Notes: generated from the sequence alone by a model not told the origin. Counted from the stretch's first letter, positions 39,358-50,873 are shown. The stretch is DNA of 64,000 nucleotides from Pinus tabuliformis (GCA_031772625.1 CM062815.1:118428989-118492988); one strand, 5' to 3'. Made by a program: numbers and translations.

Positions 39358-40547
39358 TGTAATATCCCGTTTCAGAGATTTTTCCCAAAACCCCAATAAA
39401 CTCCAACCAAATACACACAAATAATATAATTACCTGGAAACTCAAAAACATATAATAATATAAGCATGAAATATAAGAAAATATTCAAGAAATGCAGAGA
39501 GAAATGCTAAGCCATTTTATTATACTGAGTAATGGAATGAGTACAGGAGGTGATCATAAGGATGGCACCTCGACTTGCACCACGCAAGTGAAGAAATACA
39601 CTCAGAATAACAAAGGAATGGCCTCTGCATGGATGTTGTTGGAAAATTGCCATGCTGCTGCTACTGCTGGAAATCAAATGTGGATTTGGGGCTGCTCCCC
39701 TCCTCAGAAAAAACTGAAACTGTAGAATCTGTCCCTACTCAAAAAAAACTAGAAAAACCCAGAAAGATTTTCTAAAATGGCCAACCCCAGAAAATCGCTC
39801 CCTTGTAGAATCACGCAATCCCTCAAGCCCTGCGCTGCCACTGAGTAGAATCCTCCAAAATACTGCCTGAAACTATGCCAAACCCCTCCAATATGCAAGG
39901 GTTGATCCCTTGCTCAATATCCCAACTCAACTCCTCCACAAATCCTCAACCCATAACTGCTCCCAAAAGAACTGTGTCCCTCTCTCTCAAGACTACGTAG
40001 TCTCCCAATGCTCAGCTCCACCTCAATGCCAAAGATCAAAACTACTGCAAAAAGACTATTGAAAATACCTTTCCCAAGTAGGCACTCGAAGTCCCCTAGG
40101 GCTAAGGGTGAGATCTCTGAACGGAGACACTCAGTGCACTAAACAGTGTTGCAGACAGGCTAAACAGCGAGCATGCTCCAAGTCGAAGTGACTAGATCAA
40201 ATGCTCATACTCGAATGACAAAATGAGGGGGCTGCTCTCTCCTTTATAGCATTGGCCTCTCCCAATCCCAAGGCTCACCTCCTCCAATGTAATCCCCTCT
40301 TGCCACGTGTTCCCTTTCCATCTGCATAGTCCCTCCAAGTTTCTGCATGGGCCCCATCACTGCGTGGTCCTTTGGCCCCCCTTAGCTCCCCTTTAAGTCA
40401 CAACATTGTGCTACTAGGAAGTGAATTTTATTCTAAAAGTGAGTTATGTCCCCTTTTCCTCACCTTTTTATTTGCAAATAACTATAGAAGGAAAAATTGA
40501 GCAAAATTGAATATTCTAATTAGCCATGGCTAATTAGGAATATTATA
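39358..40547 (-). mobile_element. Chromovirus middle LTR
   Basis: About 1,190 bp, serving as 3' LTR of interior B and 5' LTR of interior A. It has the same palindrome (40516-40537) and a minus-strand TATA box near 40241-40249. No target duplication separates it from either interior. Confidence 0.9.
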
Positions 40548-43500
40548 GTCTCCCCCGGCAAAATGTTGCTTGTCCTCAAGCAACTGAAGTGATGGATGCT
40601 ACAAAATTTTCTCACTCTCCCAAGTGGCATCCTCATCCGGTAAATTCTTCCACCTCACCAAGAATTTCCAAACTGTCTTGCTCTATCGCTGCATCTCCCT
40701 GGTATCAATAATAGCCTCTGGCTACAACACCAAATGCCCCTCATCATTCATGGGTGGTAGCTCATTTGTCACTGTCACATGCTATCCCAATGCCATCTTT
40801 AGGCATGATACATGGAAAACATTATGAATCTTGTTGCCTTGGGGTAGCTCCAACTCATATGCTACCTATCCAATCTTGCATATCACCCTATATTGGCCCA
40901 TAAAAGCGGGGCTTGAGCTTTTCAGCCCCCTTCTACTTCAGTGACGACTGTCGGTATGGTTGTAATCGTAGGTAGACCAAGTCCCCAACCTCAAACTGTC
41001 TCTCCAACCGACCCCTGTCAGCATACAGCTTCTACTGGTTATGCGCTGTAGCCATGTTATCCTTGAGAGCTCAGAGAATATCCTGACTCTCTTGGATCCA
41101 AATCTTGGCTCTCGGAGCCTTGCTAGCACCAAACATCATGTCAGAAAGGATGATATCCATACAAAGGATAGAATGGTGACATACTAATGGACATGTGATG
41201 TGTAGTGTTGTAGTAGTACTCCCCTAGATGCAGCCAATTTAGCCATACTCGCTGTTGTCCACTGACATAGTTACGCAAGTAGCCCTCCAGCCACTTGTTA
41301 ACTATCTCTGTCTGCCCGTCCATCTGTGGGTGATAACTGGTACTCGGTGTCAACTCCGTCCCCACCAACCGGAAAATCTCCTGCCAAAATCCACCCATGA
41401 AATGACTGTCCCTATCACTGGTGATGGCCTTGGGAAGACCATGTAACCTGAAAATTTCTCTGAAGAACATCTGACCCACCTGCACTGTTGTGTAGTGTGT
41501 GGATATGGCAAAAAGTGTGAGTACTTTGTCAGTCGATCAACGACGAAAAAGATGCAATCCTTGCCCTGTACCATGGGCAACCCTGTGATGAAGTCCATCG
41601 AAATACACTCCCATTCCCCTCCGGAATGGGAAGAAGCTGCAATAGTCATGTTGGATGGTTCATCTCCCCCTTGTTCCTTTGGCAAACATCGCACTCCTGG
41701 ACATGCTAAAGTACGTCCTCCTTGAGGCCCTTCCATGAGAACCTCTCTCTAATGGCCCTGTAGGTTTTGGTAAACCCCTTATGACTTGCCAATGGTGAAT
41801 CATGTGATGCCTGAAGTATCTTCTTCTTGAGCTGAGACCCCTCAGTCAAGAAGATTTGGTCTCTATAGTAGATGATCTCATCGACCACCCTGTACCTATC
41901 ATCCGCCACTTGCCCATCCAAAACCTCACATGCAAATCTATCCTTGGAGTACTCTACTAAGATTCGAGCCCTCCAGTCTGCGTCCAAGCTCATAAGATAC
42001 AATGTGGCTGGGCTACGTGAAAGGGCATCTGCTACCAGGTTGTTCTTACCCTTGACATACTCAATGTCAAATTCATATGCTTGGATCTTGTTGATCCACT
42101 TCTGTTGCCTCTCCTGTAGCTGCTTCTACTCCAAAAAGAACTTGAGGCTATTGTGATCAGTCCTCACCCTAAACCTGTTACCCACCAAATACTGTCGGTA
42201 CTTAGCCAATGCATGCATGATGGCCAGCATCTCCTTATCATATATAGAATACAACCTCTCGTGTGGAAGGAGCTTCTAGCTCTCAAAGGCTATAGGGTTA
42301 CCTCCCTGCATCAACACTACGCCGATCCCCTCTCCTGATGCATCACACTCCAAAACAAATGGCTGCGTAAAATTTGGCAACACAAGCACTGGGCAGTTGC
42401 TCATAACCTCCTTCAGCCTGTCGAAGGCTTGCTGCATTGTATCCAACCAACTAAATGCCCCCTTCCTTTTCAAATCTGTTAAGGGTGGAGGAAGTTGTGA
42501 GAAACCCTTGACGAACTTCTGGTAGTAAGTAAAAATGTTGATTCAAAGTTCCGTCGTGTTTCTCGGCTCCGGCCAATCTCTGATGGCCCTGATCTTCTCC
42601 TCGTGGACCCTCACTCTATCCACTCCTATGATGTGTCCCAAGTATAACATCTCCGTCAACCCAAACTCACATTTGGAGAGCTTGGCATAGAACTGTTGCT
42701 CCTCCAAGATGCATAATACTGTCTCAGTGTGCTGGAAATGCTCCTCCCAAGTCCTATTGTAAATGAGGATATCATCAAAGAACACCAACACAAACTTCTT
42801 TAAGTGGATGCAGAAGATGTGATTCATGCAAGATTGAAATGTAGTTGGGGCATTGGTTAGCCTGAAGGGCATAAACAAAAACTCAAAGTGCCCATAGTGA
42901 CACCTGAAGGCGGTCTTGGGAATGTCCTGATCCCTCACGCAAATATGATGGTACCCAGATCTCAAATCAATCTTTAAGAAGAACCATGCTCCTCTCAACT
43001 CATCCATCAACTCATCAATCCTAGGTATGGGGTATATGTTCTTCAAGGTCTTCTTGTTCAAGGCCCTGTAGTCAATGCACATCCTTAATGTGTCGTCCTT
43101 CTTCTTCACCAACACCATGGAAGAAGCAAAAGGACTCGTACTCAGCCGAATTTGCCCAAGAGCTAGCAACTCCTAAATGGTCCACTCAATCTCATCCCAA
43201 TAGGCCTTGGGATGCCTATAGGGGGTAGTAATCACTGCTTGTATGCCCTGCACAAGCTCAATGGTGTGCTCAAACCCCCGGTCCAGTGGCTGTCCCGGTG
43301 GAATCTCCCCAAACACTGTGGCATACTGGTCCAGGATGGCCTGTATCTCTAGGTGCACGTCTGCCCTATAGTCCCTGCCTCTGATGCACATAGCTCCACT
43401 ACCCATTCTACGTCTCCCTTTAGGAAGACTGCCTCCATCCGATGAGCTGAAACAATCTGAGGCGGGTATGTGTGATGCCCCCGTATCTTCTCATAACTCC

Positions 43501-45390
43501 CTATCTTCTCATCATCCCACACCATCTCTAGTGACTTCCAATCTGTAGTGACCTTCCCTAGAGTGATGAGCCACTGAACACCCAGTACTATGTTGGGGTC
43601 TAGAATATTGACCATGAAGAAGTGGTTGGTCAGTGTGTAGGTGCCAATCGTCACTGATAACTCTAGAACATAACGAGCACACACCATGGTCTGATCTCCT
43701 GGGACCGAAACTGAAAATCCATCAAAGCTCTCTGTCGATATACCTCTCCACTCAACCATCTGTGCATCAATGAAGTTGTGGTGGCCCCACTGTCAACCAA
43801 AACTGATACTTCTGGCCACGTATTGTCCCTCATATGCACAACGTCAAATACTTGGGAACTCCTCGCAATGCTGCAAGGGCTCCTCCGGTAGGTGCAAAAG
43901 CTGCACCACCTACTGCTGCTGGTAGAGGCAGCAAGGGGCCCTACATGGCATGACTATCTCCTACCTCCACATCATCCTCCTCATCCTATTCCTCGCTACT
44001 CTCAGAAAAGACCTCAATAAAATGTTCTTTGCCAGTAGCACATCTATGTCTTGGTGCCCATGGCTCCTCACAGGTGAAGCACAACCGCTTCTTCTTCAAC
44101 TTCCTCCTGGCATCATCATCAATATGTACCCATCCTAGATTCCCCTTTGGAGGTGGAATCCTCACATCCTTCCCCTTAGGCTGAAAAGCCTATCGCTGGG
44201 GATAAGGTGTTTGGGTCCCGGGTAAGACATGCTGTAAGTCCTAGGTCCTGCTAATAGCATCCTAAAGGGTGATTGGTCTAGTGGATCTGACTAGACCTCG
44301 AAGTCGATCTACTAACCCCTCAACATACATGTAGATCCTCTGTGCCGTGGATAGATCTAGTACCATCACTGAAACCCTCAGAAAGTCCGCAATGTAGGTC
44401 TCTGGGCTCCCTGTGTGTTTGAGCCTTGTCAGCTCAAGAAAGTGTTCTTTCGCATCCCTCCGGTCAAACCTCTCCATCAATCTCCTAGTGAACTCGGCAT
44501 ACGTTGTCACTGTGGAATGCTCAAGTGTAACCATCCCATGGAAGCACCAATCCTGGGCCTCACCATCCAAATGTAATGTTGCCACCTTGATGACCTCTAT
44601 CTCCGACATCTGGTTAAGCTAGAAATAGATGTCCAGTTTCTCGACCCAAGACCTTGCCGAACTGTTTGATGAGCCATCAAACGTAGGCAAGTGAAATCTA
44701 CTAGCAGTGCAATGGCTGTCTCCATCATAATAATGCCGGTATCCTCTGTGATGGTCGTGGGGTCTACTATCCCCCTAGAGCTGAACAAAGTCTCTGAATG
44801 AGAGAGCATCCTTGAACTCCTGCCCATAGGCCTGTTACTCTGCAAAATAATTGCCCATATGACCAGGCTCTGCCTCCTGCTGTGTTCCGGCCCCCGTATC
44901 TACTCCTAGGAAAGTGGGCATGGTAGAGCGTATAGGGGCATGGTAGGCCACCTGCTAAGTAGTATCACGCTGAGTGGCACCTTGCTCTGGCAAATGGTGA
45001 GATGCACCTGATCCCTCTCCAACCTCATAAACTCATGGGCTCTCACGCTGTCTAGCCTCCACTGCCATGAATCTCTGCCCCATCACCTCGATCTGCTTCG
45101 ACAGATCCTACATTGATTTGAGGAGCATGTTTGCAAATTTATTCCCGTCATCATCTACCATTAGATCCTCCTGCTCTGCATCCACCACAGGCTCCTCCTG
45201 TCTTGCATCCACCATAGGCTCCTCCTGTTTTGCATCCACTACTGGAACACAGTCTCCCTCTCCATAGGTGTTCTCCAACCTACGCCTAGTGTCTCTGTAT
45301 CTCCTACCTCTGTAACAGATGTAGGGCTTTTCTCCTATGTCATAGATTGCTAGCTCCATAGGCTGAGCCAAGTCTATGCTCTGATACCAC
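40548..45390 (-). mobile_element. Chromovirus interior B (gag-pol with chromodomain)
   Basis: Colinear with interior A. From right to left: primer site TGGTATCAGAGC at 45378-45389; a linker with repeated EEPMVDA-like words near 45140-45260; gag near 45000-44250; zinc knuckle near 44100-44030; protease near 43860-43350; RT near 43170-42540, including FDDILIY; RNase H near 42480-42070; integrase near 42000-41140; chromodomain near 40880-40590; polypurine tract near 40559-40548. Many differences from interior A are C-to-T or G-to-A, as expected from loss of methylated CpG. Broken in many places. Confidence 0.9.
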
Positions 45391-46582
45391 TGTAATATCC
45401 CATTTCAGAGATTTTTCCCAAAACCCCAGTAAACTCCAACCAAATACGCAAAATTAATATAATTACCAGGAAACTCAAAAACATATAATAATATAAGAAT
45501 GAAATACAAGCAGATACTTGAGAAATGCAGAGAGAAATGCTAAGCCATTTTATTATACTAAGTAATGGAATGAGTACAGGAGGTGATCAGAAGGATGGCA
45601 CTTCGACTTGCACTAGGCAAGTGAAGAAACACACTTAGAATAACAAAGGAATGACCTTTGCATGGATGCCGTTGGAAAATTGTTGTGCTGCTGCTACTAC
45701 TGGAAATCAAATGTGGATTTGGGGTTGTTCCCCTCCTCAGAAAATGCTGAAACTCTAGAATCTTCCCCTACTAAAAAAAAACCCAGAAAAACCCAGAAAG
45801 CTTTTATAAAATGGCAGACCCCCGAAAATCGCCCCCTTGGGGAATCACACAATCCCTCAAGGCCCTGTGCTGCCACTGAGTAGAATCCTCCAAAATATTG
45901 CCTAAAACTCTGCCAAACCCCTCTAATATGCAAGAGTTTATCCCGTGCTCAATATCCCAGCTCAACTCCTCCACAAATCCTCAACCCAGAACTACTCCGA
46001 GAAGAACTATGTCCCTCTCTCTCAAGACTGTGTAGTATCCCAATGCTTAGCTCCACGTCAATGCCAAATATAAAAAATACTGCAAAAATACTACTAAAAA
46101 TACCTTTCCCGAGTAGGCACTCGAAGTCCCCTGGGCCTAAGGGTAAGATCTCTGAACGGAGACACTCAGTGCACTAAACAGTGCTGCAAACAGGCTAAAT
46201 AGCTAGTGTGCTCCAAGTCAAAGTGACTAGCTCAAATGCTCATAGTCGAATGACAAAATGAGAGGGATCATCTCTCCTTTATAGCATTGGCCTCTCCCAA
46301 TCCCAAGGCTCACCTCCTCCAACGTAATCCCCTCTTGCCACGTGTTCCCTTTCCATCTACGTAGTCCCTCCAAGTGTCTGCGTGGGCCCCATCACTGCGT
46401 GGTCCTTTGGCCCGCCTTGGCTCCCCTTTAAGTCACAACGTTGTGCTACTAGGAAGCGACTTTTATTCTAAAAGTGAGTTATGTCCCCTTTTCCTCACCT
46501 TTTTATTTACAAATAACTATAGAAGGCAAAATTGAGCAAAATCGAATATTCTAATTAGCCATGGCTAATTAGGAATATTACA
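45391..46582 (-). mobile_element. Chromovirus 5' LTR (rightmost)
   Basis: About 1,192 bp; starts next to the primer site and ends TATTACA before the duplication gaaga. It contains the palindrome at 46551-46572 and a minus-strand TATA box near 46277-46284. Confidence 0.92.
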
Positions 46583-46587
46583 GAAGA

Positions 46588-48287
46588 GATTTTGTAAATG
46601 GAACAATAGTAATGAGATGAGATAGGGAAATGAAGGGAAGGATTTGGGGAGCTAGGGTTTTGATGTATGGGGGACTTAGGGTTTGATAAAGGGGATTAGT
46701 TTTAATAGGGAAAAGGGGAAAGGGAATATGAGTGAAGTGAGATAGGATTAAAGGGTAGGTTTAGGGAAAGTGCAAATACGAATATTGAGACAAGGAAGAA
46801 GATTTTGCAGTGGTGACAAATAAGATAGGATAACACACTAGGGTTTTGAGTCTTAGGAGATAAAAATATCATTGAAGCATAAAAACCCTACCTAGGCTCC
46901 AAAGTGAGTGTACTTACTTGTTAAGAAGGCAAATGAAGCATTTCGGAGGATTTGAGATGAATTTATTTGGTTTTGAAGCCTCACTAGCCAATGCGCAATG
47001 CATTGAGACCAATGCACAGCACCTACCTGATGCGCAATGCCAGTGTATTTTTACACAGGAAAACGCTGCCTGATGCGCAGCGCGAGCGTCCCAATGTGCA
47101 GCCCACTGTTCCTATGCGCAGTGCCAACTTCAAGGCAAGTTTTGACTACCTTCCTGATGTTAAAATTGAGTGTGTGATAGCTCGTTGGAAAGTTTGTCGA
47201 GTATAAATTCTAGAACATCTTGAATTTTTCAATTTGGAGTTCATTTTCCATGTCAAAAATCAAATCGCCCAAGACTGGTCAAAATGTGCAGAATGAGGTT
47301 TCCTAAATGCAGAGTGTTGTTGCAGTCAACTTTTCAAGGTCTTCCTCAACTCGAAATTGAGCTCATGATAGCTCATCGGAAAGCTATCTCTGTCCAGATA
47401 TCATTTAAATCATCAATAAAGTCATTTGAACATCCTAGCTAGGTTAAATCTTGAATTTCCCAAGGTCACTCCAGAAGTGCATCAATCCTCCTGAGTCCAA
47501 TGATGTTTTCAACATTTCTTCCAAACCATGAAACCCGTGTAAAAAATGAAAAAGGTTTTTCTTCTTGGGTCAATGATGGACAAAAACCTCTCTCACTCTT
47601 GTCAAATTCATCTTCTCGTTCTTAGAAACATCATTTGAATAAAACCTATCCCGATGTGTGCAACAGGGGATTTGTGGAAATGAACGGAAACGAAGGGGAT
47701 AAGGGGCTTCTAAATTCTTGAGAAAATTTTAGGAAGTAGGGAGGGATGTTAGGAAAGGGAAAGTCAAATTTCAAATATTGAGTGAGGGGAAGGGGTCCAA
47801 AAGGTAAAAACACAGGCCTAGCCTAGAAAATTGTCAAATTGTAGCAATAAACTAGGGTTTGTGGGAAAATGATGAATTTGAGGGATATGAGTGATGGGAA
47901 GCATTTAAGAAGGTATATTAGGGATAGGGGAAGGTGTATGAATAGCAGGACACAAGTTTTGTTGATCATTTGGCCATCCAAGAAAAATTACCTTCAAAAC
48001 CCTAGGAGAGGGAAATGGACCTTACCCAAGTACAACTAAAGCACGAGCAAGGTGTAAAATGACCCATTGGAACCTAAAATGATGATAACTCTTTGAATGA
48101 TGGTACACTCAGCCAAATGGTGAGACACTTGGAAAACTTTGGAAAACTAATCCTAGACCTAATACCCAGTGACCAAAATTTACTTGAAGACTCACTGAAA
48201 TGACAAAATCTGACCTTGACACCCTAAAATCACTTTGTAAGAGCATGTTTGTTAACTGGTGGAAGGCTTCAAAGACTGACACTAACA
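46588..48287. mobile_element. Right part of the probable solo LTR
   Basis: No gene is recognised. It contains six AAACCCTA-like telo-box words (near 46651, 46675, 46838, 46881, 47851 and 47997), a cluster of ATGCGCA-type words (46990-47125), and two degenerate copies (47125-47280, 47325-47440) of a module that also lies at 32470-32625 in the left part. Confidence 0.6.
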
Positions 48288-48717
48288 CTACCCATGCAGT
48301 CTGGGACTCATGGGAAGTACCTCTCATATGATCAATGAGTAGGAAAATGGGTTTAGGGACCATAGTAGTACTATCTATGGACGCATCGATGTATCCACTA
48401 TACTCCCTATGCTAGGATGACCTCCATTGATCTGGGATCAGTATGAGTGGTTTGAGACACTCTCTTGTGATATTTATCTGGGATCAATAAAACTGACTTC
48501 GGGCTAGTAAGAGTGATGTGAAACACTCTCTTCAGATGAAACTGACTTCGAGTCAGTAGAGAATGGTATGATACATTCTCGATCAATTATTCTTCTTCAT
48601 GGTTCAACAGAGCAAAGCAGAGCTCAACAGAGCAAAGTAGTGTAGGGCACTGATGGCAGAGATAGTACAATCGGACATATGGATCAGCCGATGGAGTTCT
48701 CCCTGGTTGAGAGGGAG
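48288..48717 (+). mobile_element. Copia-2 3' tail, right part, with polypurine tract
   Basis: It resumes the tail at the point where Copia-1 reads CTACCCATG. It contains hairpins with a TGG loop near 48425 and 48475, AG-rich CAGAGCAAAG words (48605-48640), and a polypurine tract, GAGAGGGAG, ending at 48717. Confidence 0.82.
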
Positions 48718-50370
48718 TGTTAAAATTGCCAACTAGGGCCAAACTCCATGTGGGTCATATTATTAATGGAAGCTGATATTTTTCTTGGATCCCTCTTATC
48801 GAGAGGTGTAGGATTGACCTAAATATTATCCGATTCCGATAAGTATTCATGGAGATATGAATTTATTTGTGTTATGGGACAATTCATCAAGGTCAGACAG
48901 CAACCAAATAAACCCCACTTGTGCTCAACATTTTAGTATAAATAGAGGTGGCCTTCAAGTCATTTTCAACACACTTAGGATCTATTCCTCTCTACTTGTC
49001 TTTGGGTTTTAGAAGGAGGAGAGATCATAAGGGATAACGCTGCCCTAATCTAGGGCAGAAGCCAGAAGCCAGAACTGTCGGGAACTGCTAGAACTGTCGG
49101 GAACTGTTGGAACTGTCGGGAATAGCGGAATTGCCGGAATTGCCAGAACTACCGAGAAAAGCTGGAACTGCTGAAACTATCAGGATAGCCGAAATAGGTA
49201 GAATTTCCAAAACTGCCAGGAACTGCTAGAATCGCCGGGAATAGCTAGAATTGTTGGGAAAAGCCGGAACTGCCAGAAGTGTCGAGAAAAGCTAGAACTT
49301 CTGAAACTGTCGGTACTAGCCAAAATTGTCGGAACTGTTGAAACTGCTGGAACTACCAAAACTATCGGAAACTGCCAAGAATAATTAGAATTTCTGGAAC
49401 TACCAGAACCGCCAGGAATAGCCAAAATTACCAGAATTTTCGGAATTACCGGGAACTACCGAAACAACCGAAACTGTAGGAACTGCTTGAAACTGTCGGG
49501 AACAATCGGAACTGACAGAACTGCTAGAACTACCAAAACTGTCGGAACTATCAGAACTACCGGGAAATGCCGGAACAGCCGGAGCATTTGTCTCCGAAGG
49601 AGAGGTGCATGCAACGAACAACTAACTAAAATTGGGATAGTTGTACGGTACTTAGCAACAAGTACACCAAGCATGAAATGTTGCATCAAACATACAAGGG
49701 ACAAAACTAATATTGGGATAGCAGCATGATACATAGTGCAGCAAGCATTTATTGGTACAGCTAGCATGCTAGGGACAACAAGCAAGCAAGGGACAACAAG
49801 CAAGCAAGGTGCAACTAGCACATAGGTCAGTATGGCAACATGATGCAGCAATGGCACATAATGCAGTACAGTGATGGGTATAATCATGATTAATGAAGCA
49901 TGATGAGATGCAACATAGTGATGATGGGTGCAGCATGGTGTAGCACGGTGAGGTGCAGCATGATGATGAAATGCAGCACAATGATAGGTGAAGGAGTCAC
50001 CTTGGAGAATCAGTTGAAGCAGCATGTCTTCAACTGATCTCATGTATCATCTTCTTAGAGATGATCTATGCTCTTATCTAAATAAGTCAAAGTGTTGACT
50101 TCTGTTGTAAATGTACTATCTCTCTCTCTCTTCTGAACTATTGAAGAACATATAAGAAGAATTGATTAAGGGTTTCCCCACATTGGGGTTTGTCCCTGGC
50201 TAGCACCACATCTTGTGTCCTCTTGTCTTGGCTTGTCTTCTGCGATTTATGTTTATGTTCTATCTGCAATTTACTTTAATGTTGATGTGATTGCTAATCT
50301 GGAAAATATTGAGGTAACTGTGAAAATTGAAATAAATTTCTCTAAGCATAGAACATACCTAAAATTAACA
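48718..50370 (+). mobile_element. 3' LTR of Copia-2
   Basis: Colinear with 27496-29175. TATA box at 48937-48944; minisatellite about 49068-49600. A minus-strand open frame (49456-50043), partly matched in the 5' LTR, is a product of the repeats rather than a gene. The LTR ends in CA at 50370. Confidence 0.88.
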
Positions 50371-50868
50371 AAATCATTGTAACCCTCTTGCTCCACACCT
50401 GTCTTCCCTACCAAAGATCAAGGACAGATTAGCATTTGCATTTATAAAGAAAAAAGATTTAAAAAAATGAGTTATTTTATATTTACACATGCACACAAAA
50501 GTTAGTACTCTCTAGATCAGATTTCATGCTCAGTTAGTTTAAATCATAACATGTGATAAATAGGGTTAAGTTAGGTTTATTTTACATTTAGTTCATGATC
50601 TTTATCTAATCAGAATATGTTTCTTTCCTTGTAATTTATTTCTTGCAATAGGTTAAGGTTTCCATTTCGAGCATTTCCTTTCTAAAATTAGTTTAGGATT
50701 TGGTTTCAGTACATGCACTCCATTACATCATGACAGAAAAGGAAGGACACATTGGATACTTCACATATAGTGCTGATACCTCTTAAGTTTGTACGAACCC
50801 TGGGTTGATAATTAAAGTCGGTAGCCTTGGGAGTTACAACATTCTTGCTGCAATACCGAGGCTCATCA
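50371..50868 (+). mobile_element. 3' LTR of the gag-only element, right part
   Basis: It continues the LTR interrupted at 27495, matching 21330-21827 of the 5' LTR, and ends in CA at 50868 before the duplication atgtg. Confidence 0.9.
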
Positions 50869-50873
50869 ATGTG

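Larger units (their letters stand above)
33470..46582 (-). mobile_element. Chromovirus (Ty3/Gypsy) array with three LTRs and two interiors
   Basis: Read on the minus strand: LTR 46582-45391, interior B 45390-40548, LTR 40547-39358, interior A 39357-34529, LTR 34528-33470. A single exact 5-bp target duplication, gaaga, flanks the whole (33465-33469 and 46583-46587), and none is seen around the middle LTR. The array is therefore one insertion locus. Each interior has gag, protease, RT, RNase H, integrase and a chromodomain, so this is the chromovirus clade of Ty3/Gypsy (Metaviridae). LTRs differ by about 5-6% by eye and the interiors by perhaps 6-9%. Both interiors are dead, with roughly ten or more breaks each. 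Confidence 0.93.
31457..48287. mobile_element. Probable 3.7-kb solo LTR, split by the chromovirus array
   Basis: The ends are short inverted repeats, TGTTAGTG at 31457 and CACTAACA ending at 48287, flanked by ctact (31452-31456) and ctacc (48288-48292), a 5-bp target duplication with one difference. Copia-1's intact tail shows the unoccupied sequence. After removing the insert at 33470-46582 and one copy of its duplication, the element is about 3.7 kb. No direct terminal repeats are seen between its two ends, so a solo LTR, left by recombination between two LTRs, is the simplest reading. A non-autonomous element of another kind remains possible. Strand cannot be fixed; minus is favoured by the open frame at 32902-33390. 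Confidence 0.65.
27496..50370 (+). mobile_element. Copia-2, Ty1/Copia fossil with large nested insertion
   Basis: TG...CA ends; target duplication aaatc with one difference (27491-27495 reads aaata, 50371-50375 aaatc). The uninterrupted target survives in the sister LTR near 21330. 5' LTR 27496-29175, 3' LTR 48718-50370, about 6% apart by eye. Initiator-Met primer site, short pol remnants and a repeat-rich tail follow. The tail is split by the insertion at 31457-48287. Much of gag, integrase and RT is absent and what remains has many breaks, so it was probably moved by a related complete element. It is a relative of Copia-1: LTR ends, RNase H and tail match. Confidence 0.88.
19880..50868 (+). 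mobile_element. Gag-only LTR element (TR-GAG-like), outer shell of the nested stack
   Basis: TG...CA ends with an exact target duplication, atgtg (19875-19879 and 50869-50873). The 5' LTR is 19880-21827, the interior 21828-26036, and the 3' LTR is split by a later insertion into 26037-27495 and 50371-50868. Without the insert the element is about 8.1 kb. LTRs of about 1.95 kb differ by about 6-7% by eye. The interior holds a gag-like region but no protease, RT or integrase, so it matches the description of terminal-repeat gag-only elements that depend on enzymes from elsewhere. The gag is broken in a few places. Confidence 0.88.

Noticed and set aside
31457-48287. DNA transposon with terminal inverted repeats
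   Set aside because: TGTTAGTG/CACTAACA is short and of TG...CA form, the duplication is 5 bp, and no transposase is seen; an LTR-type unit is simpler, though not proven.
49456-50043. A 195-codon minus-strand frame, partly matched at 28532-28846
   Set aside because: It lies wholly in the repeat-rich part of the Copia-2 LTR; its His/Cys/Leu-rich composition follows from the repeats, and its presence in both LTRs is inheritance of the LTR, not evidence of coding.
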